Shown: positions 1 through 11,614 of the stretch, in pieces | How the letters are laid out: the number at the start of each line of letters is the position of its first letter | Numbering within the stretch: position 1 is the first letter of the stretch | Assembly (NCBI GenBank): GCA_020912385.1 | Contig: CP087208.1 | Coordinates: 2,542,001-2,606,000 of the forward strand | Direction of reading: 5' to 3' | DNA from: Neofusicoccum parvum | Taxonomy: Eukaryota; Ascomycota; Dothideomycetes; Botryosphaeriales; Botryosphaeriaceae | Length of the DNA: 64,000 nucleotides | Program-made: the position numbers and the translations under genes | Notes under the pieces: generated by a model | Databases searched by the model: none | What the model saw: the letters and a program-made list of their open reading frames with translations, nothing else | Told to the model about the DNA's origin: nothing

Positions 1-1
1 G

Positions 2-139
2 GCATGGCAGAGAGTGAGTTGGTTGAAGAGGAGGGAAGACGTGGATTCAGTCAGGCCAGAGTGGGAAGCGCCAGAGGAGTTGGTCGCGGATCTGAGGGAG
101 GGTTTTGGGAAGGCCTGGACTCTTTCTGGGGAGGCATGA
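2..139 (+). CDS. 3' end of an unidentified protein-coding gene (partial)
   Basis: Reading from base 2 gives 45 codons before a TGA at 137-139. The residues are a plausible soluble C-terminus (acidic and basic residues, several Trp, few rare codons) ending in ...AWTLSGEA. The other two forward frames are poorer: one stops at once and one runs on with Gly/Trp-rich low-quality sequence. The gene begins outside the window and I do not recognise the family. I see no splice acceptor that would make this stretch an intron. Confidence is moderate because only a tail is visible. Confidence 0.45.
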   Translation, partial: AWQRVSWLKRREDVDSVRPEWEAPEELVADLREGFGKAWTLSGEA

Positions 140-1473
140 CGATGAGTGGTAATCTCGCAGGAGACGAGGGCTGGTCACTCGTCTTCGGCCTGTGGTGGTG
201 TTTTTTCTTCCCTTTTATTTTCGCACCTGCACGAGTGTGCCTTTTCCTGGCGTTGCAACAATTTACGAGCAGAGACCGTATACCTAAGGGAGTTTCTTTT
301 TTACTCAGTCAGTCGTCTAGATAGAAACATATTTGGTGGGATGAAGATGGACAGCGCACAGCTGCCGGCTTCTTCTCACGAGTCTTCCTTGCACGTCATG
401 GCGTCGCACTCCTATTTCTCTGATCTCTGGGCACCGAAAACAGCTGAGGTGCCGTCGGATTTTGGTTCCTGTCCGTGAGGCATTTTATGGGTCTCGTCCG
501 TGCCCCTGCATGGGTCCTACGCGTCTTTGCGAAGAGAATGCGTGGCGCCTCTCCCGGACCGGCGAGTACACAGCCAGAGGTCACTCGACGTGCATGTACA
601 GTGCAGAGTCGGAGGCATAGACGTCGTGGATAGGGATGCTGACCGGCGGCGGGCGCACGAGGCACGGCTGTGTGGCCTGACGGCGCTGTGTATATCGGGG
701 ATTGATGCAACGATCGAGATTGTCCCTGGCGGGCGTGCGACAGGATTGGGCCGCCAGCAGCTGGGGCACTGTGGAGGGCTTGGCGGCCAGTGCCGCGATA
801 TCCAGCGTCCAGCGGCGATGTTCGCGACGGCGTCGAAGGGCGAAGAGGCAGACGGAGTCGCAGGTGTCGCGGCTAGCGCGCCGGCTGCCGCGCTGGGGGT
901 CTGGAGGCCAGCGAGGCTTTTCGCACGCGGCACCTGGCACATGCCCGGATCGACGCGGGCGCGTTGAATCGGGCGGGTGGGCAGCGGCGGCGGGCAGCGG
1001 TTGTGCCTTGGGCTGTGGGCAGGCCTGTGACGCACAGGCTTGGGAGAGCCACACCGAAAATCCACACCCTCACACGCCTCCGCGTCGCTGCTCCCGCCCA
1101 CAACACCACTCCAGTCGTCTGGCCCTGCCAACCCGCTGCATTCTGTGATCCCTCTGCGCGCCGCTCCTGCGAACCCGCTCCCCGAGGTAGCCCCCGCCCC
1201 GCCGCACTCGCCCCCGTCCCCGCCTGCCTGAAGCTGACCGCGCGCAGCCTGCCTGAACCCTAGCTCCCAGCTCCCAGCTCCCAGCTCTCAGCGCCGCGTC
1301 GACAGCAGTCAAGATTCGACTGACGCGGACCCATTGCGCCTCTGCTGCGACCGCTCCTGCCCGCCCGCCTCGTCAGTCACGCTGGCAGACCTACTTGCCT
1401 CTGCGCATCCTCTTCCTGCCCGGCTGTAACCAGCCACGCAGACACTGCCCTCGTAGACCGATTGCCTGAGTCC
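140..1473. other. Intergenic region: 3' UTR of the partial gene and promoter of the AdoMetDC gene
   Basis: No convincing gene is visible. The left part is T-rich, as expected for a 3' UTR. The right part is pyrimidine-rich and includes a short tandem of the 7-mer agctccc (1262-1289). ORFs in this stretch lack family signatures and overlap each other on both strands. Confidence 0.5.
1262..1289. repeat. Short tandem repeat, 7-bp unit agctccc
   Basis: About four near-perfect copies of agctccc lie in the promoter or leader of the AdoMetDC gene. No function is evident. Confidence 0.7.
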
Positions 1474-1578
1474 ATGCGTCAAGAGGACCTTCTGCGTTTC
1501 CTGTCCAAGCCCGCGAAGTGCGTACAATCCTCGCGCAGCCGCCTGCCTGCTCCTGTGCCCACAATCGTCGCCGGCTAA
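1474..1578 (+). promoter_or_regulatory. Candidate upstream ORF in the leader of the AdoMetDC gene
   Basis: An ATG at 1474 opens a 34-codon frame ending with TAA at 1576-1578, about 445 nt before the AdoMetDC start. It is the only ATG I find on this strand between about 1150 and the main start at 2024. AdoMetDC mRNAs of animals and plants carry polyamine-responsive uORFs, so a regulatory peptide here is plausible. The transcription start is unknown and the peptide is not one I recognise, so this is inference. Confidence 0.35.
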
Positions 1579-1673
1579 AACTTTTCACAGGCCCAGATAA
1601 CACCCTCTACACCCCCACACACTTTCCAACACCTACCAGAATCCACCTGAGCAGATTTCCTCGTCTGCTGGAC

Positions 1674-1696
1674 CCGATACTTCTCCAGGGTATCGG
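1674..1696 (+). promoter_or_regulatory. Perfect 7-bp hairpin in the AdoMetDC leader
   Basis: CCGATAC (1674-1680) is followed after nine bases by its exact reverse complement GTATCGG (1690-1696). It lies between the candidate uORF and the main ATG. If transcribed it would form a small stem-loop in the 5' UTR. Its role is unknown. Confidence 0.45.
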
Positions 1697-2023
1697 TATC
1701 TGCCAGTTCGAGGACCACCACTGACTGTCGCCATTCCTCGGCGCAAAGCGTCTTTTATCCCCTTCTCCGCCCGCCCTCCATAACGTCCTTTCAAGGCCGT
1801 TCACCACACACTCGTCCATTGCTGCTGGCAAAGGCCAGCCTCCTACTCAGTCCACCTTCTCGTGGGCCTTCTCCTTCAGGCGAATCCGCACCATTCGCCT
1901 GGGTGGCAGATTGTGCTTCACTGCCTTGAGCCACACCCATTGATTGAACAGTCCCAAGGGCACACGAGCCACCACCGTTGTAGCGAGACGACTAGAGCCT
2001 GCTAGTCCCATACACCCACGGAG

Positions 2024-3663
2024 ATGATTGCTGAAATCCCCAAGCATTATACTTCGTCTCCGTCCTCGTACTACGGAACGCCCCACCTCACAATCAATCG
2101 CGAGGCTACCGAGAACCTCGACTCTTCCAATGCATTCGAAGGTAGGGACAGGCCACGCGACTGCGATTGATACCATGCGCTTACAAAGGAATAGGTCCTG
2201 AGAAGCTCCTAGAAGTATGGTTCAGCCCGTCGGCCACCCTGCTTCCGGCTTCGGCCCGTCCCAATGGTCTGAAATCAGTCCCTGCCGACACCTGGAAGGA
2301 GATGCTTGATCTGGTCAACTGCAAGGTTCTTTCCATTGTTGAGTCCCAGGATGTCGATGCCTACCTGCTCTCGGAGTCAAGCATGTTTGTGTGGCCCCAC
2401 AAGCTGGTCCTCAAGACCTGTGGCACCACGACCCTGCTCTACGGCCTCCCGCGCATGCTTGAGATTGCTGCTCTCGACGCTGGATTCCCCGGAGTTCCTG
2501 CCAACCTGCCCAAGGGCATTCCGGCCGCTGCCACTCCGTACCGAGTCTTCTATAGCCGCAAGAACTTCCTGTTCCCCGACCAGCAGCGCGGCCCTCACCG
2601 CAGCTGGCGCGATGAGGTCAAGTATTTGGACAAGATGTTCCTTGGCGGCAGTGCCTACATGATTGGCAAGATGAACGGAGAGCATTGGTACCTGTACATC
2701 ACCGGGCCCGACACGCGCCTGACGCCGCCGTCTACGCCCGATGGGGAGCGCGACCGCGAAACCGAGACCAGGTACCTGAGCGTGCCGCAGCGGATGGTGG
2801 TCGGTGCGGCAACCGATGAGGCGCAAGACGAGACGCTGGAAGTACTCATGACCGATCTCGACGAGGAGAACGCCCGCCAGTTCTACCTTGAAGACGCGAG
2901 TGCGGTCGCGGAAGGTCGGTACTTCCAGAAGGCTCGTGAGGCGCGTAAGAGTGCTATCAAGAGTCTCGGCATTATCCACGAGGAAGGTTCTGCGGAGTCC
3001 AGTCTGGCTGGCAGCACTCTTCTCAACGGAAGCTCGAACAACAACGATAGCTTTGATGTGTTCGAGCAGACCTCTTCTGACCACAGTGGATTCCATTCGG
3101 ATGCCTCTGATGAGGACCTGACATTCCCCGAGGAGCTCACGACTGAGGGTCACACGCTCGGGACGGTCGTCTCTGATTCCTGCGGCCTTTCGGATGTCTA
3201 TCCTACTAGCAAGTACCCTGACGCGCGCATTGACGCTTACTTATTCACACCCTGTGGCTTCTCTGCCAATGGCGTCATCCCTGCCCCTGGCGGTCCTGAC
3301 GGTACCGACGCTACTCATTACTTTACCGTCCATGTCACGCCGGAGCCGCAGTGCTCGTATGCCTCGTTCGAGACAAACGTCCCGGCGCGTCAGAGCGGCC
3401 GCGAGACGGCGGACATTGTCGAACAGGTTGTCAAGATCTTCAAGCCCGGCCGCTTCAGCGTCACCCTTTTCGAGGCCAAGCCCGCCGAGGATGAGACTAT
3501 CGCCTCGGCTGCTAAGCGCAGCGCGCGTATGGACAGTATCCAGGGTTACAAGAGGGTTGACCGCGTCATCCATGATCTCGACGGTTACGACCTCGTCTTC
3601 CGCTACTATGAGCGTTTCGACTGGAAGGGCGGTGCGCCCCGTCTGGGAGAGAACGGATACTAG
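2024..3663 (+). CDS. S-adenosylmethionine decarboxylase proenzyme
   Basis: The enzyme decarboxylates S-adenosylmethionine in the cytosol to supply aminopropyl groups for spermidine synthesis. There are two exons, 2024-2141 and 2189-3663 (intron 2142-2188), giving 530 aa. The join restores the family N-terminus NAFEG-IGPEKLLEVWF, which holds the conserved catalytic glutamates. The self-processing site LLSESSMFV lies near residues 99-107: cleavage between Glu102 and Ser103 makes the pyruvoyl cofactor. The conserved Cys of KTCGTTTLL is near residue 117. The length fits fungal proteins, which exceed mammalian ones through inserts, here a Ser/Asp-rich segment. I chose the ATG at 2024 because it is the first in frame and the residues after it match fungal N-termini. 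The long leader with a uORF and a hairpin suggests translational control. The identification is firm. Confidence 0.95.
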
Positions 3664-4365
3664 GTCAACGGGGGGTGCTGATGGTCAGCAGTGGATATTT
3701 TCCAGTCTCTGGTGTCACTCATTCCTGGGTTGATAATCTTCACCGTCCCTACCACATATTCTTTTACCTATTGTGGTCTTGGTCGAATTTCCCGGATGGG
3801 AGTACATGAGGACCTCGGGACAGTCATTTCCTTATTTTCACGGTATTATTGCTTGGGCTGTTATTGGAGTTAGATGAAAATTGACGGCCTTCTTCGGTGT
3901 AATGAGTGCATGTCCTGTGGTGCCATGTGTTGCCGATCGCCATGCAGTGTGGATACACAAATCTGCAACTGAGACGTCATCTACAGGGATTTGGTGATAG
4001 GTCCCCGATTCGGCCAGACTCAATCTAGCTTCATGGAGAAAAGGATGGCGGAACGGCCCTTCGTGTATCAACGCTAAGCCTGGTCCAGATGCTCTTGATG
4101 CCTGGCAGACTGTAAAATCAGTGGTGCCCGTGAGAGTCTCCAGCCTGAGCTACACGTGCCCAGTTCAAGGAAGAAGCCGAAAGATATCCAGCAGCTGGTG
4201 GTGGCCTTGATGCCATGTCCTGCAGGGAATTGAACGACCGCCAGCGGGTGACTGCTGACAGAAGGGCCCCGGACGGCTGCCTGGAGCACACGTGACGCCG
4301 CCCAGCACACTCCCGTCCAGCCAACCCGACGATATCCTGCCCGAAACACCACGCATCCACTCGCC
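3664..4365. other. Intergenic: AdoMetDC 3' UTR and promoter of the zinc-cluster regulator
   Basis: No gene can be supported here. The first half is T-rich 3' UTR-like sequence. The second half leads into the start codon at 4366. Confidence 0.5.
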
Positions 4366-6285
4366 ATGGAGACCGACACAGTCCGCACCTGTCAGAACTG
4401 CGCACACGCGAAGATTCGCTGCAACCGCAGCCGCCCTGAGGGCTCGTGCGACCGCTGCCAACGCCTGGACAAGGAATGCGTTTTCCGCCCTGCGCGCCGC
4501 CGGTTCAATGCCCCGCCGCGAGAGCCGTGAGCCCTGATGTTGCTCGCTCCCTACCTCTCCGCTGACTGCCCTGCAGGCGCAGCGATGGTCTCGCTTCCAT
4601 CGAAGCCAAGCTTGATCACCTGATCAGCCTCCATGCCTCCCCTCAGCCCACGCTCACTGGCTCCAGGACTGCGACGCCTGACGCGTGTGACGTTGTCGAC
4701 GCTGGCGCCGTCACTTTCCAGGCCGCCGAGTACTATGTGGAGCTCTACAAGTCAACCCTGACACCGCACTTTCCTTTCGTGGTGCTGCCCCAGGATACTT
4801 CAGCCCAGCAGCTCCGTCGCGAGAAACCCTTGTTGTTCCTGGCCGTTCTGGCCTCTGCCGCCTATGGTGATGTCGCCGTGCAAAGGGACCTCGCGATGCG
4901 CATGCGTAACGTCATTGCGGAGTATCTCGCTGGGCGGGGATCGATGTCCTTTGAGCTTCTGCAGGCTTTGCTCGTGCATCTAGCCTGGTTGGCCTCCAAC
5001 GTTAAACCCCCTGATTTTTCGGCTTCTGACGTTATCCAGGAGCCAGTACCACCCCAAGCCAAAACGCTACTCCCAGTACTTGCAGCTTGCCGTGAGCATC
5101 ATTGTTGACCAACGTCTTGACCGCCATCCGCGCACCCGACGCTGGAAGACGCACGTCGGTGCCAGTGCCGAAGAGCACTTCGATGAGGCCCAACCACCAC
5201 ATGCTTCCAGAAGTCCTGATGTACAGAGAGCTGTGGCTGGTTGCTACTACCTATCTTCAAGGTGCGCCATGTACGGTTGTCATCAGATGCGCCTGCTAAC
5301 GGTACCAGTATCTCAACCCTCCTACAGAAGCTGAACACGTTCCAGTGTAATACCTATATCGAAGATTGCTGCAAGTCGCTGAGTGCAGAGCCAAAATTTC
5401 CGACCGATAGGTACCTACACAGTATCATCTATCTCCAGCGTATCACAGAATCTATTGATCCACCTTCGGACTCGGAGAACATGGCTGCCCATCCCTCAGC
5501 GGGAACAGCAACGAGCAACTTCGAACATTTTCACAGTACCATAAGCTCGTTCGAAGTAAATGTCCCGTTCCACATGAGTGACAGCGGTAAGCCATCTCGC
5601 CCTAACTTTGTAAATAACTCTAATATTTCCTCTAGATATGGTAATGATGCTGTATCACACAGTCAGGCTCCACAATGTCCAAATGCGGCTTTCTGCCCCA
5701 GGAACAGAATCAGGGGCGTTTACTGACTCACATGCTTTCACCGAGGGCTTTCAAGCGGCATCGTATCTTCTTAACTCTTTTCTTAATTTTCCTCTGCGGA
5801 CGGAGATGGCCTTCAACAACTCGGAGTGGCTGCAGCTCAGCTTTGCGTTGACAGTCGCGGCCAAGCTTGTGTTTGCCGCTACGGACCCTTTAGTTGGTCA
5901 GGAAATAAAGCGCTTACGAGATTCTCTCGGCCTTTCAAGCATTCTCCGTCAGCTAGTACGGCGGTTGGGTGCTTTGGCGTCCCCGGTAACCGACGATCAA
6001 GGGCAGCCGGACATTTTCCATGGGTTCGAGCAACGAGTTAGACGCATGCAGACTTGGTTTGAGGATCGATACGCCCGAGTGCAAGAAGGTGTTCAACATA
6101 CAAGCCAGCCTGAGACGAATGACGGTGCATATCCGATGCCAATTGATGGAGGGTTGCTGCTGCCTGTTTCGCAAGGCTTGGAAGGAATGGCAGCGTACGA
6201 TCTTGAGCTGTCGGCCATCTTCTTCCCGGATTTGCGAATGGAAGATAGCTGGGGTGACTGGACGACATATTCGGGTGGCTTCTGA
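4366..6285 (+). CDS. Zn(II)2Cys6 fungal transcription factor
   Basis: This is a nuclear DNA-binding regulator. There are five exons: 4366-4526, 4577-4987, 5040-5261, 5309-5586 and 5636-6285, giving 573 aa. Residues 9-38 form a zinc binuclear cluster with spacing C-x2-C-x6-C-x8-C-x2-C-x6-C, ending KECVFRP. The middle carries the fungal-specific regulatory domain: YYVELYKSTLTPHFPFV, then LAW joined across an intron to SQYHPKPKRYSQYLQL, then CYYLSSS joined to ISTLLQKLNTF. All splice joins keep frame and restore motifs common in this family, which supports the model. Targets are unknown. It is flanked by AdoMetDC and an RTA1-like gene, and neither placement says what it controls. Confidence 0.9.
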
Positions 6286-6837
6286 AACCAGTTGAAGAGA
6301 ACAGCAAAGTTTGAAGATTGCGGGGATCATGGAAATCCTTCGATTCCCCGTCAGATTTACTGCTGAGCTTATGCATGTGCAGGATTCTCGTTCCTGCAGC
6401 GGATTGGTGCGTCTCGTCGGATGCTTATACAGTGGCTTAGCCTCGGACCGTCATACACGTCCGAGTCCTTGTCCGTGTCCGTGTCCGTACTAGGATTCAC
6501 TCCAGGCACCAACAATCTTCCCGCGTTGGTTGGTGACTATTCTCGTCCCTGGCATGGGCGATAAACGAAGGATCGCTGCGCCTCTATTCCCTTGCGCGTT
6601 TCCTGAGCGCCCTGTGAATATAGTAGAGAAAACATGGAGACAACAGCTGCGGCTGGATGCACTGCCATTGTTGCTATCGAGAGAGTGCATTCAGGAGGAA
6701 TATAAGTACTCACACGTATGTTACTCCATTCTTACGCATCCACAAGCATTCTAATCCATTTTTTCTTGCTACAACAAGCGCGACATCCCTCGCCTATATT
6801 TTCGTTTTCTAGTCTTGCCCGGAATTCAGCGACCAAC
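6286..6837. other. Intergenic region with a short gtccgt tandem
   Basis: No gene is seen. A 6-bp tandem (gtccgt and variants) spans about 6458-6490. The right part is the promoter of the RTA1-like gene. Confidence 0.5.
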
Positions 6838-7915
6838 ATGGCATCCAACTCCACGGACCCGGGCGACTACTGCACCCTGGACACATGCCCACTTAGCTTA
6901 GCCAACTTCACTTACGTACCTACCTTGGCCGGCAATGCGACATACCTTGCAATCTTTGCGTTACTCTTGCCCATTCAAGTGTTCCTCGGGGTTCGCTACC
7001 GGACATGGGGGTTTCTTCTCGGAATGTTTGGTGGAATTGCTCTCGAAATTGTTGGCTATGCCGGGAGGATCCAGCTCCACTTCAACCCTTTCCCATTTGA
7101 CCCTTTTCTCGAGTAAGACCCCCCAGCTCTCTTGCACTCAAAGCCTCCTTCTAATGTGGGACCTAGATACCTTATTTGTCTCACTATCGGCCCCGCATTC
7201 CTCAGCGCCGCCATCTACCTGTGCCTTGGCCGGATCATCGTGGTATACGGTGAAGGAATCTCCCGTATCCGACCGCGCACTTATGCCATCATCTTCGTCT
7301 GCTGCGACCTGATCTCGCTCATCCTGCAGGCCGCGGGCGGCGCCCTGACTGCTACAGCGGACGAGGACCAGCCGGATCTCGGTCAGACTGGCATCAACAT
7401 CATGATTGCAGGTCTTGCGTCCCAGGTCGCGTCCCTGGCTGTGTTCATGGCTCTTTGTGTCGACTTCGCCATCCGTGCGTGCAGGCACCGAGACCAGCTC
7501 AACAACGACTTCATCCATCTGCGCTCGACGCGCTTGTGGAAAGGCTTCTTGTTCGGTAAGTAAACCACTGCAACAACATAATCGAATTATTTCTAACAGT
7601 GCTCTAGGAATCTCCATTGCCACCACTACCATCATGGCCCGTTGCATCTACCGGGTGCTTGAGCTGAACGAGGGCTTCAACGGGCCGCTCGCAAACGACG
7701 AACTGGTATTCATGATCTTGGAGGGCCCGATGATCATCATTGCCTGCGTGTGCCTGACAGTGTTCCACCCTGGAATCTGCTTCCGCGGTCGGTGGATGGA
7801 GGCCGACTGGTCTTTCGGGAAGGAGAAGAAATCGAGCGGATCGAAGTGGGATGTGGAGCTGTCATCGGCGGAGTCTGAAGGGGCTGGTGTGCAGGAGGCG
7901 AACAGGACCCGGTGA
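6838..7915 (+). CDS. RTA1-like seven-helix membrane protein
   Basis: The RTA1/RTM1 family comprises fungal plasma or internal membrane proteins linked to lipid transport and resistance to toxic compounds. There are three exons (6838-7112, 7167-7555, 7608-7915) encoding 323 aa. Family motifs are clear: the N-terminal extracellular segment with paired Cys, then [19 protein letters not shown], then [11 protein letters not shown], then [19 protein letters not shown] after the first intron, then [13 protein letters not shown], then [19 protein letters not shown] near the C-terminus. Seven hydrophobic spans can be traced and the tail is hydrophilic. The substrate is unknown. The start ATG is preceded by CAACATGG, which is acceptable for fungi. 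Confidence 0.92.
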
Positions 7916-8370
7916 AGAGTCCAGTGATCGTACCTCTATTTTTCCTCAGTGTGCTGGCTGATTGGGAGAACAACAACTCCGATCGTCGCATCATCTATTA
8001 AGCCTACGTGGACGAGCTTTCTGGCGGCATGAGGTCGTGGCGCAAACTCGACAGTGTAGAGATGTCATGGCTGGTTACGAGCACGTAACGTATGTCCGGG
8101 AAATTCGAGCAAGAAAGAATATAGATTTCGTTTCAAACCATCATCTTGCAGACCATTCATCCTGGCGTCTCACCTCACAGAAATTAATCCGGGCCCTTCG
8201 TGGCTGATATGCAGCAGTCCCGACGCAAGCCAGCACGGTGGGGCGAGGCGGATTGAGGGGGCTCATTAGCCGGCAAGATGCTCGTCATTAGCCGAAGCCT
8301 CTGAAACTTAAAAGCAGTCGGCTGCGTCCCGATCAAGCGTCTAAGACCCTAGCACGCCGTGAAGGTCACC
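7916..8370. other. Intergenic: 3' UTR and GH43 promoter
   Basis: No gene is seen in this 455-bp stretch. It should hold the promoter of the GH43 gene that starts at 8371. Confidence 0.5.
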
Positions 8371-10237
8371 ATGGGCGTCTACGACAACCCCATCATCCCC
8401 GGCTTCAACCCGGACCCGTCAATCGTGCGGGTCGGCCCGGACTACTTTCTGGTGACGTCCACCTTCGAGTACTTCCCCGGCGTGCCCGTCTACCACAGCA
8501 CCGACCTGATCCGCTGGCGGCTGATCGGCCACGCCCTCACGCGGCGCAGCCAGCTCGACATCAGAACGCCCGAGGCGGGCGGCGGCATCTGGGCGCCGAC
8601 GATCCGCTGGCACGGCGGCGCCTTCTACGTGACGACCGCCTGCTTCGACCGCTACAGGCCGCAGGCCGACGACCGCGTGTGGCCGCGCGGCTTCTACGTC
8701 TCGACCGCCGACATCTGGGACGACGCGTCGTGGTCGGACCCCGTGTACTTCGACCAGCTCGGCTTCGACCAAGACGTAAGCCTCCGCACCCCCCCAGCAC
8801 CACCAAGAAGGAAGAAAGGACCCCTCCGGCTGACCCCCCGCGCGCACGCCCCAGCTCTTCTGGGACACCGACGGCACCGCCTACCTCTCGACGACGTACC
8901 GCAAGCGCGCGCGCACGCCCGGCGCCGCGCTCAAGGACTTCGCCGTGCACGCCGCCGCCGTCGACCTGGCGACTGGCGCCGCCGCCGCGCCGCCCGTCCT
9001 GCTGCGCGAGTCACGTGCCGGCAGCGGCGTCGCCGAGGGCGCGCACCTGTTCCGCCGCGGCCGGTTTTGCTACCTCCTGACGGCCGAGGGCGGCACCGAG
9101 GGCGGGCACTGCGAGCGCGTGTGCCGCAGCGAGGGGGGCCCGCTGGGGCCGTGGGAGGAGTGGGTGGATGATGGGAGCGGGAGGGTGCTGTGGGAGAGTG
9201 GGGCGGCTGGGGATGAGGTGGAGAGGACGGGGCATGCGGATTTGGTGGAGGGGGCGGATGGGAGGTGGTGGGCGGTGTTTTTGGGGGTGAGGGCGGGGGG
9301 TGGGGGGACGTCGGTTTTTGGTGAGTGGGCGGTCAGGGGCAATCGAGGCGGAGGAGGGGATCATTATGCGGTTCAGAGGACCGGGTTGGCTGACTGGTGG
9401 CTTCGTGGCAGGGAGGGAGACGTTCCTCGTCCCCGTGACGTGGGAGGACGACTGGCCCGTCTTCAACGGCGGGCGGAAGGTCACGCTCCAGAGCGACGCG
9501 CCCGGCCTCTTCCAGATCGAGCGGAAGACGGCGTGGCGGGATGACTTTGAGGCTGAGGAGCTGCAGCTGGGATGGTACCGGAAGAGTGAGGACACATCGA
9601 GTTGAAGCTTCAGCTTCCCCCCTGACCCGTCACTTCTGCGCGCCAAGCTAACGGCAGCTTGCTGCCAGACACGCCTTTGAAGAAAGACTTCTCGCTCACG
9701 GAGCGGCCTGGATTCCTGCGGCTTCACGGCGGCCCGTACTCGCTCTCGACGCCGGCGTGCCCGACGCTCTTCCTCCGCAAGCAGACGCGCGACCCGGTGA
9801 CGTGGGAGACGAAGCTGTCATTCCGCCCAGACTCGCCGCACACCGAGGCTGGGACGGTCGTGTACTGGAACCAGCACACATACTCGAGCATCGGCATCCG
9901 GGTGGCGACTGACGGCGGCGGCGGCGAAGCAAGCAAGAGAATAATCAGGTTCCGGCCGGCAGAAGGGGCGGTCGTGGAGAAGGAGTTGGCGTCGTGGGAC
10001 TCGGACGTCGTGCTAATGATCAAGTCGGAGGGCGGATTCGCACTCGGGTTCCGCGAGGAGTTGGACGGCAAAGGAAGCGGGGCGACGCGGTGGGTGGGGC
10101 AGGTGAGCAGGCAGGTGATGACGCGGGACCCGGACGTGGGAGCGGCGTTCACGGGAATGATGTTCGGGGTGTATGCGTTCGGCGAGCTGGAGAAGTGCTT
10201 CGCGCCGGCGGACTTTGCGTACGCCGAGTTCCGCTGA
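8371..10237 (+). CDS. Glycoside hydrolase family 43 (beta-xylosidase / arabinofuranosidase type)
   Basis: It likely removes xylose or arabinose from xylan-derived oligosaccharides. There are four exons (8371-8775, 8855-9320, 9412-9585, 9669-10237) encoding 537 aa. The N-terminus NPIIPGFNPDPSIVRVG carries the catalytic-base Asp of the five-bladed propeller. GFDQD joined across intron 1 to LFWDTDG supplies the third conserved Asp, and EGAHLF supplies the acid Glu. After WYRK-NTPLKKDFSL (intron 3) a C-terminal beta-sandwich domain follows (ERPGFLRLHGGPYSL, then GTVVYWNQHTYSSIGI), as in GH43 beta-xylosidases. No signal peptide precedes the catalytic domain, so the enzyme may act inside the cell on imported oligosaccharides, unless an upstream exon was missed. 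A GTG codon lies in frame 12 nt upstream, but ATG at 8371 is the eukaryotic start. Confidence 0.9.
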
Positions 10238-10556
10238 GACGGGATGCGGTGACTGGTCGTGTTTGGTGGTGAGTCAACGGTCGAGTTGCTTTGGAGGAGG
10301 AGCAGGCGCAGGAATGTGGCTTGCGGCGTGGCTGGTGGGGCCGGTGCCTGGCGGCTGGGGCCTGGTGCCTGAGCAGGCAGGCACGCCAGGCTGCTGTGCT
10401 GACGCGGATTTGCGCCCCCAACCACCAACACCATCGCGCCCGCTCCCTCGCCCGCTTGTGGCAGCTGTATATAAGAACCCAGGAGTGCTGTAGTCTTGCA
10501 CCAATTCAGTCCCCGCCCTCTGAGCACCTCTTCCACTGCAAACACTGTCAACAACC
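10238..10556. other. Intergenic: promoter of the NmrA-like gene
   Basis: No gene is seen. The stretch contains a TATATAA element at 10468-10474. Confidence 0.5.
10468..10474 (+). promoter_or_regulatory. TATA box of the NmrA-like gene
   Basis: TATATAA lies 83 nt before the ATG at 10557, a normal distance for a fungal TATA promoter. Confidence 0.5.
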
Positions 10557-11614
10557 ATGGAGCTTAAGAACATCGCCGTCGTGGGAGTAAGCCACCAGCA
10601 CCCCTTTTCAGCCCCATGAATACCACATCACGGCCACTTACACTAGTCAGGCTGGCGGCAACGTCGGGACGTCAATCATTCGCCAGCTCCTCGACGATGG
10701 TAGCTTCGTCGTCACTGCCATCACCCGTGGATCCTTCACTGCCCCGGACCCACGCATCCGCACTGTCGTCGCCGACTACGAAGACCAGGCCTCGTTGGAG
10801 CAGGCTCTGGCTGGTCAGGATGCCGTCCTGTGCTGCGTTCCCGGCGGCCAGGTCCAATTCGACTCACAGAAGCGCCTCATCGACGCCGCCATCGCCGCCG
10901 GCGTGAAGCTCTTCTTCGCCGACGAGTTCGTCGCCGACATCTCCACCCCACAGTACGCCATCTTTCCGCCGCAGTTTGTTGGCGACAAGGTGCGCGTCCG
11001 CGCCTATCTCGAGGAGCAGGCCGCCGCCGGAAAAATCTGCTGGACCGCTCTCAACGGAGGACCATTCTTCGACATGTGTGAGTTTATTTCCTGCAATCAG
11101 TTTGATTTTCCCATCCCGAGAATATGACAGCTGATGGATTTGGACGTGCAAAGGGCTTCTGGGCGGCCCCGCGGGTTTCGACATCGCCGCCAGGAAGGCC
11201 ACCATCTACGGCACCGGCAACAACCTGTCCTGCTGGACGCCGCTGCCCTTCATGGCCACGGCCGCGCGCAACATGCTGCGCAACCCGGACGCCATCAAGA
11301 ACCGCCCCATCTTCGTCGCCGGCGTCCGCGACAACACCCAGGGCGCCATCCTGGAGGCCCTGGAGGCCGAGCTGGGCGAGCCGTTCGCGGTCGAGCGCGT
11401 CGACATCAAGAAGATCAAGCAGGAGGCGCTGGAGCTGCTGCAGAAGGGCGAATTCAAGCAGGCCAACCGCGGCCTGGCCCTGAGCGGCCAGTTCAATGAG
11501 GAGGGGAGTGCCGCCAACTTCTGGCCCAAGGTCGAGAATGAGCTCGTTGGTGTTGAGCCGGTTTCGGTGAGAGACGCGGTCAAGATGACTTTGGCTGCCG
11601 CGGAGAAAAAGTGA
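10557..11614 (+). CDS. NmrA-like / isoflavone reductase-like NAD(P)-binding protein
   Basis: This is an atypical short-chain dehydrogenase fold of the NmrA family, which includes redox sensors and reductases. There are three exons (10557-10586, 10651-11077, 11154-11614) encoding 305 aa. Joining the 10-codon first exon gives IAVVG-AGGNVGTSII, the glycine-rich dinucleotide motif (GxxGxxG) at residues 10-18. Downstream are VTAITRGS, DAVLCCVPGG and the substrate-side GGPFFDM joined to WLLGGPAGFDIAARKATIYGTG, typical of fungal NmrA-like proteins. No membrane segment is seen. The substrate is unknown and it may act as a sensor rather than an enzyme. The first intron falls inside the nucleotide motif, so the start is well fixed. 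Confidence 0.9.

Noticed and set aside
4..324. Plus-strand frame at the left edge
   Set aside because: The frame starting at base 2 gives better coding sequence for the first 139 bases. This one turns into hydrophobic T-rich 3' UTR translation.
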